This document shows positions 34,439 to 40,783 of a stretch of 40,783 bases of DNA, piece by piece. The DNA is from Candidatus Endobugula sp. (GTDB lineage: Bacteria; Pseudomonadota; Gammaproteobacteria; Pseudomonadales; Cellvibrionaceae): positions 83,565 through 124,347 of the forward strand of contig JAHDEM010000003.1 of NCBI GenBank assembly GCA_020628895.1, in the 5' to 3' direction. The first letter of the stretch is position 1. Each line of letters starts with the position of its first letter. Below the pieces are notes generated by a model. It was not told the origin of the DNA, ran no database searches, and saw only the letters and a program-made list of their open reading frames with translations. A program made the translations under genes and the position numbers.

Positions 34439-36202
34439 ATGCACGAAGCAAATCCTTTAGAAAGTTTGTTATTTTTTCTTTTGGCGGCTGTCATTTTTGT
34501 CCCTTTATTTCGTCGCTTTAAAATGGGTGCAATATTAGGTTACCTTTTTGCCGGTGTATTGATGGGGCCCGCCGGCCTACACATTGTTGATGATCCCGAG
34601 AGCGTATTACACTTTTCTGAAATTGGTGTTGTGTTCTTACTTTTTGTCATTGGTTTAGAGCTAAATCCACTGAAGTTGTGGGGCATGCGCGCGCAAATCT
34701 CTCTTTTAGGGGGAGGTCAGTTACTCATTAGTACGGCATTGATTGCGATCGCTCTATGTTTGTTCCCGTTAGATTGGCGTTATGCGGTTATTGTTGGTTT
34801 AGCTCTTGCGCTATCTTCAACGGCATTTGCTATTCAACTTATGGCTGAAAAAGGCGTTTTAGCATCGGCCAATGGGCGTCGTGGTTTTGCTATTTTGCTC
34901 ATGCAGGATCTGGCGGTGATCCCTATTCTTGTGATTGTACAGGCCTTTGCTGATAACACCGTTGGGGAGCAAGTGCCGTGGTGGTATGGCGTGCTAGCGA
35001 TTGCTGCGTTACTGTTAGCCGGCCGATTTTTATTAAACCCTTTATTAAACAGTGTGGCCAGTTTTGGTAGCCGAGAAACGATGACAGCAACAGCACTATT
35101 TATTGTTGTGGCTGCGGCTTATTTAATGGATGTGGCAGGCTTATCCATGGGAATGGGGGCTTTTCTTGCAGGGATGATGTTAGCTAACTCGCATTTTAGG
35201 CATCAGTTAGAGACTGATATCGAGCCATTTAAAGGGTTGAGTTTGGGGCTGTTTTTTATCGCTATTGGGATGACCCTCAATATCGAGTTGTTGTTTTCTA
35301 ATCCCATTATGATTTTTGCGTTGGCCTTAGGTTTAATGGCTATCAAAACAGCGGTTATTGTAGGTTTGTTAATGTGTTTAAAAGCACAATGGCGTCCCGC
35401 TTTAACGCTAGGTTTAATGCTCAGTCAGGGCGGTGAGTTTGCCTTTGTGATTATGGGGCAAGCCAATATGTTGCAAATTATTCCAGTCTCCATGATGGAA
35501 GTGACCAACTTAGTCGTTGGTGTGTCGATGGCGTTAACCTCGCCACTGGTTGCGTTAGTCGCTTTATTCGAATCCAAAGACAGCGCTGATGATGCTCAGG
35601 ATGCTTTGCCTAAAGTAGAAGAAGAATCCGAAGTACTGTTGCTGGGATTCGGACGTTTTGGACAAATCACCGGTCGAATTCTTGCCGCTAATCATATTCC
35701 ATTTACGGCATTGGATAACAATTCAAAGCATATCGATTTTATTAAACGTTTTGGTAACAAAATTTATTTTGGGGATATTACTCGTTTAGATGTATTACAG
35801 GCAGCAGGTATCGAGCAGGTTAACACGATACTCATTGCGATTGGTGATGGTGATATGGCGTTATCAGTGTTAAAAACGATAAAAGAATATTACCCGGATA
35901 AAACCGTGATTGTTCGTGCCCGTCGACGTATTGATTACTTACGCTTGGCGCACGCCGGTGCAGATACAGTGATCAGGGAATTATTCTCCGGTAGTTTAGA
36001 AGCCGCTAATGCCACATTAGTCGCGCAGGGGTATACGCTCGGTGAATCGCTAAAAACCATTGATATGTTTCGCCAACATGATGAGCATTTGTTGGAAGAG
36101 GCAATAGAGCACCATGAAAATATCGATAAACTCGTCGAGATAGGTGCGCAAGGGCGTTTAGAGTTGGAGCAATTGTTTAATAAAGATAAAGAAATTATAT
36201 AG
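34439..36202 (+). CDS. CPA2-family monovalent cation:proton antiporter (Kef/YbaL type)
   Basis: A 587-residue protein with about twelve hydrophobic segments across residues 5-380 and a cytosolic RCK_N/TrkA-N nucleotide-binding domain from about 398 to 515 (LLLGFGRFGQITGRIL, then FGDITRLDVLQAAGI). The membrane part has GYLFAGVLMGPAGL, VVFLLFVIGLEL, ALSSTAFAIQLM and MLSQGGEFAFVI, the standard CPA2 blocks. It likely exports K+ or Na+ for H+ under nucleotide or redox control. There is no TrkA_C domain. The start has AAAGGTG upstream. Confidence 0.92.
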   Translation: MHEANPLESLLFFLLAAVIFVPLFRRFKMGAILGYLFAGVLMGPAGLHIVDDPESVLHFSEIGVVFLLFVIGLELNPLKLWGMRAQISLLGGGQLLISTALIAIALCLFPLDWRYAVIVGLALALSSTAFAIQLMAEKGVLASANGRRGFAILLMQDLAVIPILVIVQAFADNTVGEQVPWWYGVLAIAALLLAGRFLLNPLLNSVASFGSRETMTATALFIVVAAAYLMDVAGLSMGMGAFLAGMMLANSHFRHQLETDIEPFKGLSLGLFFIAIGMTLNIELLFSNPIMIFALALGLMAIKTAVIVGLLMCLKAQWRPALTLGLMLSQGGEFAFVIMGQANMLQIIPVSMMEVTNLVVGVSMALTSPLVALVALFESKDSADDAQDALPKVEEESEVLLLGFGRFGQITGRILAANHIPFTALDNNSKHIDFIKRFGNKIYFGDITRLDVLQAAGIEQVNTILIAIGDGDMALSVLKTIKEYYPDKTVIVRARRRIDYLRLAHAGADTVIRELFSGSLEAANATLVAQGYTLGESLKTIDMFRQHDEHLLEEAIEHHENIDKLVEIGAQGRLELEQLFNKDKEII

Positions 36203-36228
36203 GCTTTTTAGCAAGAGTATATTTATCT

Positions 36229-36934
36229 ATGGCGACAAATTTCCAATTTAAAAAAATCAGTGTTGGCCGTGACTATATCGCTGATCACTATACCGATGCG
36301 CTTTGCCTGAATGATATCGCTAACCAGTCACATTTGTCGTTATACCATTTTTCGCGGGTGTTTAAAAAAACCTTTGGTGAAACTCCTCACGCTTTTTTAA
36401 TGCGACTAAGAATGGAAAAAGCCAAAACGATGTGAGGGCCTATTCATACTCATTAAATGCCCACTGTTGTGACCAAAAACGTGCCAATCAAGGCATGAGG
36501 AGTGAAGTTTGGTTATTCCAAATGAGTGACGAATAACGCAGAGTGGCGTGTTTTTGGCTACAACCCTTCGGGCCGGACCACTTTTTCCCTCTGGCTGCGT
36601 TATCAGTCGTTTATTTAGAGTGACTAAACTTCACTCCTTCTGCCTTGCCAGAGGAAAAAAGTGACTCCGGCAGTGGGTATTTAATGAGTATGAATAGGCC
36701 CTAATAACGGGTAACACCAGTATTATCGATATTTGTGAAAGTGTTGGTTATTCGAGTCTTGGGAGTTTCTCTTCCCGTTTTCGTGAGCAAGTGGGCATAT
36801 CACCTTCCTTGTATCGTCGTCGATTATGGGGTCTATCTAAAGAGCCTTTTTCCTATCCAGTACAAGCCATTCCCTCCTGCTATGCGCGCTATTTTTTAGG
36901 TGTGGATAGCAAGAGAGCAATATTGGAGAAATAA
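36229..36934 (+). pseudogene. AraC-type HTH regulator split by a MITE
   Basis: The first 68 codons (to 36432) give the N-terminal half of an AraC DNA-binding domain (ADHYTDALCLNDIANQSHLSLYHFSRVFKKTFGETPHAFLM). TGA follows at the edge of the inserted element. After the element the same gene resumes at 36704 with ITGNTSIIDICESVGYSSLG and SFSSRFREQVGISPSLYRRR, ending at TAA 36932-36934. Joined, it would be an HTH-only AraC protein of about 145 residues, one codon (probably Leu) missing at the junction. The protein is certainly broken as it stands. The VOC gene 72 bases downstream may have been its target. Confidence 0.9.
36436..36701. mobile_element. 266-bp MITE-like element with 31-bp terminal inverted repeats
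   Basis: The left end 36436-36466 (GGGCCTATTCATACTC...) and right end 36671-36701 are inverted copies with one mismatch in 31. There is no ORF inside. The interior is itself palindromic: a left hairpin (36473-36486 with 36544-36557, 12/14) and a right hairpin (36579-36595 with 36647-36663, 16/17), while 36490-36510 pairs with 36626-36646 (19/21) and 36533-36540 with 36596-36603 (8/8). Target duplication is unclear: flanks are TGA on the left and TAA on the right, compatible with a decayed TA duplication. It is a non-autonomous element needing a transposase from elsewhere. Confidence 0.9.
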
Positions 36935-37006
36935 AAATAGTCGGTTCCGTATAGAATACGGTATAAGCACTATTTAAGTATTTCAACCAATATCGAGGGA
37001 ATAAAA

Positions 37007-37417
37007 ATGATTACGTCTATCGCTCATGTCACCGTCTATGTACTTAACCAAGAAGAGGCTCTAGAATTTTATAGAGATAAGCTTGGGTTTGAAGTGGGTT
37101 CGGATATGACGGTCGAAGGGGGCTTTCGCTGGTTAACGGTACGTACCAAAGCACAACCTCAGTTAGAGCTGGTATTAGCCGAGCCGAAAGAGGGCCCCAT
37201 GTTTACCAAAGACTCTGCAGAAAAAATACGCTCTTTGGTTAAAGAGGGTGCGCTCGGCGTGGGTGTGTTTGAAACCAAAGATTGTCGAGCCACCTATGAA
37301 GAACTGGTTGCCAAAGGGGTGGAGTTTATACAGCCTCCTACAGAGCAATTCTATGGGATAGAAGCCATGGGTAAGGATAACTCGGGTAATTGGTTTAGTT
37401 TAACTCAGCCGTCTTAA
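37007..37417 (+). CDS. VOC / glyoxalase-fold protein
   Basis: A 136-residue VOC protein. The first module has SIAHVTVYVLNQEEALEFYRDKLGF and a strand QLELVLAEP. The second has GVGVFETKDCRATYEELVAKGV and ends GNWFSLTQP. The order and length match the common VOC proteins often found with AraC-type regulators. The substrate is unknown, and possible metal ligands (His5, Glu of QLELVL, the final segment) cannot be confirmed. A GAGGGAA site precedes the ATG. It sits directly behind the broken AraC gene. Confidence 0.85.
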   Translation: MITSIAHVTVYVLNQEEALEFYRDKLGFEVGSDMTVEGGFRWLTVRTKAQPQLELVLAEPKEGPMFTKDSAEKIRSLVKEGALGVGVFETKDCRATYEELVAKGVEFIQPPTEQFYGIEAMGKDNSGNWFSLTQPS

Positions 37418-37505
37418 TTTTTTTTAAATGATTGCATCCAAATGATCATTACGCTTCGTCTTTAATCATGTAAACACTAAACATGAAAATAAACGGAGAA
37501 TATCA

Positions 37506-37859
37506 ATGAAAGCAATCGTTGCCGCATTAACCTTATTATCAACAGCCACTGTATTTGCAGGTCATCACGGTAATATCCTAACCGACAAGTCTGGAATGAC
37601 CTTATATACCTTTGATAAAGACACTGCAGGTGTATCTAACTGCTATGATGGCTGTGCCGCTAAATGGCCGCCTTTTCTTGCCGAAGATGGGGCATCGGTG
37701 AAAGAGGGTTGGAGCCTGGTCGAGCGTAAAGACGGCACTAAACAGTGGGCTTATAAGGGTCAACCGCTTTACACGTGGATCGGAGATAAAAAGAAGGGTG
37801 ATACCACTGGCGATGGTGTAGGTGGTGTATGGCATACGGCGGAAAAATCGTCCTACTAA
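37506..37859 (+). CDS. Secreted COG4315 repeat protein
   Basis: A 117-residue protein with a signal peptide (1-19, ending TVFAG) and two copies of the COG4315 repeat (Yx[FWY]xxD): LTDKSGMTLYTFDKDTAGVSNCYDGCAAKWPPF, and KDGTKQWAYKGQPLYTWIGD with GDGVGGVWHT. Cys residues in NCYDGCAAKWPP likely form a disulfide or bind a metal. Function unknown; homologues are secreted and often encoded next to ECF sigma/anti-sigma pairs, as here. Start has CGGAGA; the hairpin at 37884-37915 ends the transcript. Confidence 0.88.
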   Translation: MKAIVAALTLLSTATVFAGHHGNILTDKSGMTLYTFDKDTAGVSNCYDGCAAKWPPFLAEDGASVKEGWSLVERKDGTKQWAYKGQPLYTWIGDKKKGDTTGDGVGGVWHTAEKSSY

Positions 37860-37883
37860 TTTCATCATTAATAGTGGATCAAG

Positions 37884-37915
37884 CCCAGTTAAACAGCCTG
37901 CGTTGTTTAGCTGGG
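37884..37915 (+). terminator. Terminator hairpin after the COG4315 gene
   Basis: CCCAGTTAAACA at 37884-37895 pairs with TGTTTAGCTGGG at 37904-37915 over 12 positions, one being a G-U pair, around an 8-base loop. A T/A-rich stretch (TTATAAATACCTTTT) follows. It separates the COG4315 gene from the ECF sigma operon. Confidence 0.65.
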
Positions 37916-38055
37916 TTATAAATACCTTTTCCATTAGTGCTCCTTGGCAAAGGGCAAAGTGAAAAGGACAAAAAGCATGGCAAAAAAGGGTTTTAATCAG
38001 TGAGCAGTTATGATGTACTTCACCTATTCTATCGATAGGACAGCATAACAAGTAC

Positions 38056-38607
38056 ATGACAGACAATAACTGGTCCACAGAAGTTGATGCATTGCTTTAT
38101 CAAATACAAAGCCAGGATAAACTCGCCCTGAAAAAGCTCTACGATCTGACTGCGCAAAAACTGCTTGGTTTGATTATTCGTATTGTTAATGACAGGCATG
38201 AAGCGGAAGATATTCTGCAAGAAGTCTTTGTGAAGATATGGCAACAGTCTAACCATTATTCTGGTAGTGGCAGTGCATGGGGTTGGGTTTGTGTGATGTC
38301 ACGTAATAGTGCGATCGATCGTTTAAGACGCTTAAAAAATCGCGCTCATGAATCAACAGACGAAGCACCAGAATTGCTCAATCAGTTATTAGAAGACATA
38401 TCACACGAGGACAGTTTTACGCAAAACCACTGGATTGGCCGCTGTTTAGAAACCTTAAAACCGCAACCGCGACAAGCGATTGTGCTGAGTTATGTCAATG
38501 GCTATAGCCATGGAGAGTTGAGTGAGAAAATGGCAGTACCCTTAGGGACTGTAAAGGCGTGGATTCGCCGTGGATTGCAGGAGTTAAAACAATGTCTCGT
38601 TGCTTAA
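38056..38607 (+). CDS. ECF-family RNA polymerase sigma factor
   Basis: A 183-residue group 4 sigma factor. Region 2 is about 20-90 (LLGLIIRIVNDRHEAEDILQEVFVKIWQ, then GWVCVMSRNSAIDRLRR) and region 4 about 130-180 (LETLKPQPRQAIVLSYVNGYSHGELSEKMAVPLGTVKAWIRRGLQELK). Typical of SigK-like ECF factors. No ECF-type promoter is recognisable just upstream; a small palindrome CTATCGATAG precedes the start. It overlaps its anti-sigma factor by 16 bases. Confidence 0.92.
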   Translation: MTDNNWSTEVDALLYQIQSQDKLALKKLYDLTAQKLLGLIIRIVNDRHEAEDILQEVFVKIWQQSNHYSGSGSAWGWVCVMSRNSAIDRLRRLKNRAHESTDEAPELLNQLLEDISHEDSFTQNHWIGRCLETLKPQPRQAIVLSYVNGYSHGELSEKMAVPLGTVKAWIRRGLQELKQCLVA

Positions 38608-39362
38608 GATATCGAAACGCTGTTATATGCGACCACATAGCCGCTCAATATGTTGCAGGGGCCATGTCGCCTCGTGTTCGCTCGCGTACGCAAACATTAA
38701 TTAAAACAACACCAGAATTAGACCGCGCTATTGCTCGCTACGCGGATGATTTTTCGGTGATCCATCAACGCCTTCCCGAACCCACCTTCGAGTCCTCTCG
38801 ACATAATGCTATATGGGATAGCATCGATAAGGCCACCGCCGATCAAACGACTGCAATAAGCCCCAAAGAATCTTCTGCTGGTTTTTGGGATGCACTATTG
38901 GTATGGAAAGTGACCACAGGCATGGGGGCATTAGCATCACTTGTGCTGGCGTTTATGCTATTTGTTGCTGTGCCAGAACCTACTCAAATAGGCCCAAGCT
39001 ACCTAGCCAATATGTCGGCCCATAACGATCCGCAAAATACGATTCAGTTTGTGATTAGTGCCTATGGCGCAAACCAAGGTAATCCTTCACGGTTACATGT
39101 TCAATGGTCCCAAGAGTTTGCGGATAAAAAAGTGCCGGATTTTCATGTATGGGCTGAGGATAAAGATACCGGCGAGCTCAGCTATATTGGTTCTAAACCT
39201 CCCAAGGGAACAAACTGGGATATGACCAAACCTATTTGGAAAAAAGTTGCCAATAGCAGCCGCTTATTAGTCACAGCGGATGATCAACGACCTACCGCAC
39301 AAAATACTTTATTCTCGGGAATTTGTTTGCAGCTTAAAAGTTGGAAGCCCAAGCAAGCTTAA
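38592..39362 (+). CDS. RskA-like membrane anti-sigma factor
   Basis: A 256-residue protein that should hold the upstream ECF sigma factor inactive at the membrane. The start is put at MSRCLRYRNAVI (ATG 38592), inside the sigma gene. The N-terminal anti-sigma domain is CDHIAAQYVAGAMSPRVRSR, without the HxxxCxxC zinc motif. One TM helix is about residues 111-135 (TGMGALASLVLAFMLFVAV), and a periplasmic RskA_C domain follows (QFVISAYG, PDFHVWAED, LVTADDQRPT). How the signal releases sigma is unknown; RskA types are usually cut by regulated proteolysis. Confidence 0.88.
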   Translation: MSRCLRYRNAVICDHIAAQYVAGAMSPRVRSRTQTLIKTTPELDRAIARYADDFSVIHQRLPEPTFESSRHNAIWDSIDKATADQTTAISPKESSAGFWDALLVWKVTTGMGALASLVLAFMLFVAVPEPTQIGPSYLANMSAHNDPQNTIQFVISAYGANQGNPSRLHVQWSQEFADKKVPDFHVWAEDKDTGELSYIGSKPPKGTNWDMTKPIWKKVANSSRLLVTADDQRPTAQNTLFSGICLQLKSWKPKQA

Positions 39363-39378
39363 GTTTTATGTGAGAATC

Positions 39379-39780
39379 ATGTTGGATTCACATTTGTTAA
39401 TATTGCCAATGTTTTTCCATGTTATCTGTAGCGCATTGCTTTATGCAATACTTACTCTAGCTCGTGCTTCTAAAGTATGGGGAATAGGGTTATCCGATTT
39501 CTGGGGTCACCTTGAGCCAAGAGTGAGTGCAAACCTATCCAACCAATTTGAGTGGCCAGTGTTATTTTATATGATCTGTCTGCTTCAAATATCAACGTCT
39601 TCTTCTATCAATGCTATACAAGTATGGTTAGCGTGGCTGTTTATTGTCGGACGTGTCGCTCATAGTATTATTCAAATATTAACAATGAATATAAGATTGC
39701 GTGGTATTATTTTTACTGTTAACTTCTTGGCCGTATTGATTATGTGGATTTTGTATTGCTTAAAATATGTCAATATCTAA
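39379..39780 (+). CDS. MAPEG-like membrane protein
   Basis: A 133-residue four-helix membrane protein starting MLDSHLLILPMFFHVICSALLYA; the helix positions and the motifs NQFEWPVLFYMICL and WLFIVGRVAHSIIQ..N...RGIIFTVNF resemble the MAPEG family (glutathione- or lipid-related membrane proteins). I take the ATG at 39379 with TGAGA upstream, not the in-frame ATG inside the preceding gene, since the extra 33 residues are unrelated. It is 16 bases after the anti-sigma gene and may be in the same operon. Function inferred from family only. Confidence 0.7.
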   Translation: MLDSHLLILPMFFHVICSALLYAILTLARASKVWGIGLSDFWGHLEPRVSANLSNQFEWPVLFYMICLLQISTSSSINAIQVWLAWLFIVGRVAHSIIQILTMNIRLRGIIFTVNFLAVLIMWILYCLKYVNI

Positions 39781-39852
39781 CGGAATAGGGTTTGTTAACG
39801 ATATTATCCTATCCTTATAGTTTGCCTAGCTTAATATTTGAAGGAAGCTGTG

Positions 39853-40311
39853 ATGACAAAAAAAGTATTTGAATCGGCTTTACCAGCAATCAGTTTACTT
39901 AAAGACCGTATTTCGTCGAAAGATTTTGTAGACTGTTTTGCCGTTGCTTCCTCTATTCCACCTAGGCAGGCGGCCAATATTGTGGTGGATTTTCCCGCAT
40001 GGGCAAGATTACTCCTACAGCTTCGTAAGGTGGTTGTTACCCCTTTTGGTTTATTGCATGATGGTCCAGATGAGAAAGATAAAATTGGCCTTTTCCCCGT
40101 CGAATCAGAAAGTCAAAATGAAATTATTGCGGGGTTTAATGATAAACATTTGGACTTTAGGGTCTCCGTTGTTTCTTATGAGGATACCGTTTATTTAGCC
40201 ACTTGGGTGCACCCGCATAATTTAGGAGGTCGTCTATATTTGTCGATGATATTACCTTTTCATATATTAATTGCTCGTAATGCATTGGTTCGCGTTGCAG
40301 CTCAGGGCTGA
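39853..40311 (+). CDS. DUF2867-family protein
   Basis: A 152-residue cytosolic protein. NIVVDFPAWARLLLQLRKVVVTPFGL, IGLFPVESESQNEIIAGFNDKHLDFRVSV and the end HPHNLGGRLYLSMILPFHILIARNAL match DUF2867, also found fused to SDR-type reductases. The GTG/ATG pair at 39850/39853 is preceded by AAGGAAG; I use the ATG. The function of the family is not known. It lies 72 bases after the MAPEG-like gene and 23 before the metallopeptidase. Confidence 0.8.
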   Translation: MTKKVFESALPAISLLKDRISSKDFVDCFAVASSIPPRQAANIVVDFPAWARLLLQLRKVVVTPFGLLHDGPDEKDKIGLFPVESESQNEIIAGFNDKHLDFRVSVVSYEDTVYLATWVHPHNLGGRLYLSMILPFHILIARNALVRVAAQG

Positions 40312-40334
40312 ATAACATCGCGAAATATTCAATT

Positions 40335-40783
40335 ATGTTAAGTCAAAAAATAGCGCTATCTATTCTTTTTTTACTTTTTTCTTTTTGTGCGCAAGCTCAG
40401 GTACATGTTACCTATGAGAAACCAAAAAATAATATCGAGGCAGAAGTTAGAGATTTATTAAAAAGCACAGAAGCCGTTGAATTGGTAGAGGACTTTATTA
40501 ATACGCATTTTGCTTTGCCGCAATCGATTGAATTTGTGATTGGTGGAGAGGATGGCCCTTTATATGATGCACAAGCATCCAAAATCATTATCCCTTATTT
40601 ATTTATCGGTGAAACAAAACAGCGATTCTTAGCGGCGAATTATGATGATGCGACAGTGGATAATGCAACTATCGATGCTTTTATTCATACGCTATTTCAC
40701 GAATTTGCTCATGCAATCATTCCTCTTTATAACATCCCTGTATTAGCAAAAGAAGAAGATGCAGCCGATGCTTTTGCAACGGT
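40335..40783 (+). CDS. DUF4344 secreted metallopeptidase, 3' end cut by window edge
   Basis: The frame opens at ATG 40335 and is unfinished at the window end after 149 residues. The signal peptide is about 1-21 (ending CAQAQ). The visible part resembles DUF4344: QSIEFVIGGEDGPLYDAQASKIIIP-type N-domain, then HTLFHEFAHAIIPLYNIPVLAKEEDAADAFAT. HEFAH at 122-126 is a HExxH zinc motif, and the EED at 140-142 is the likely third ligand. A putative exported zinc peptidase; the substrate is unknown. Confidence 0.85.
   Translation, partial: MLSQKIALSILFLLFSFCAQAQVHVTYEKPKNNIEAEVRDLLKSTEAVELVEDFINTHFALPQSIEFVIGGEDGPLYDAQASKIIIPYLFIGETKQRFLAANYDDATVDNATIDAFIHTLFHEFAHAIIPLYNIPVLAKEEDAADAFAT

Noticed and set aside
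37602-38078. 158-codon minus-strand frame opposite the COG4315 and sigma genes
   Set aside because: It crosses a terminator hairpin and the well-supported COG4315 gene; no recognisable domain.
1-40783. CRISPR arrays, tRNA or rRNA genes
   Set aside because: I saw no regularly spaced direct repeats, no tRNA cloverleaf with a TTCGANTC-type arm and CCA-side acceptor stem, and no rRNA-like sequence in the intergenic gaps.

Overview
The window is chromosomal DNA of a Gram-negative gammaproteobacterium with moderate-to-low GC. Its core gene order matches Pseudomonas very closely: dgcH-dsbA-cytochrome c4-engB; hemW-rdgB-DUF4426-metW-metX-yggT-proC-yggS; pilT-pilU; ruvX-yqgE-tonB3-gshB; pilG-pilH-pilI-pilJ-pilK-chpA-chpB-chpC. 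The AT-rich base composition and the protein divergence point to a Pseudomonas relative, such as a Cellvibrionales-type marine bacterium, rather than Pseudomonas itself. That placement is inference.

Layout. Positions 1-3003 are an accessory stretch of small plus-strand genes: a GNAT acetyltransferase cut by the window edge, a membrane-anchored protein broken by an in-frame stop, two unrecognised proteins, two VOC/glyoxalase-fold proteins and an AAC(6')-like acetyltransferase. Positions 3039-7374 hold a diguanylate cyclase, periplasmic DsbA, dihaem cytochrome c4 and, divergently, the ribosome-assembly GTPase EngB, followed by a lone lipoprotein (7585-7980). Positions 8035-15202 are one long minus-strand run: yggS, proC, yggT, metX, metW, a DUF4426 gene, rdgB, hemW and a TSUP permease. 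Several of its junctions overlap by one or a few bases. The twitching motors pilT and pilU (15377-17586) are transcribed away from it.

Positions 17639-20611 hold gshB, tonB3, yqgE and ruvX on the minus strand. They diverge from the complete Pil-Chp chemosensory operon (20880-34333) that controls type IV pili and, in Pseudomonas, surface sensing and cAMP. The operon has response regulators PilG and PilH, adaptors PilI and ChpC, receptor PilJ, methyltransferase PilK, the giant hybrid kinase ChpA and methylesterase ChpB. Two of its proteins are unusual. PilJ has a short periplasmic domain and a long acidic tail with repeated DFDFS-type motifs. ChpA is 2451 residues long, with both intact and degenerate Hpt domains and a duplicated acidic linker.

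From 34439 onward the content is accessory: a CPA2 cation/proton antiporter; an AraC-type regulator split by a 266-bp palindromic MITE-like element with 31-bp terminal inverted repeats; a VOC protein; a secreted COG4315 repeat protein; an ECF sigma factor with its membrane anti-sigma factor; a MAPEG-like membrane protein; a DUF2867 protein; and a DUF4344 metallopeptidase cut by the window edge. A solo terminal repeat of the same MITE family lies between pilU and ruvX and supplies most of the ruvX stop codon. That is also where Pseudomonas carries pyrimidine genes that are absent here. The MITE family with its two insertions, and the PilJ/ChpA acidic modules, are the most interesting items in the window.
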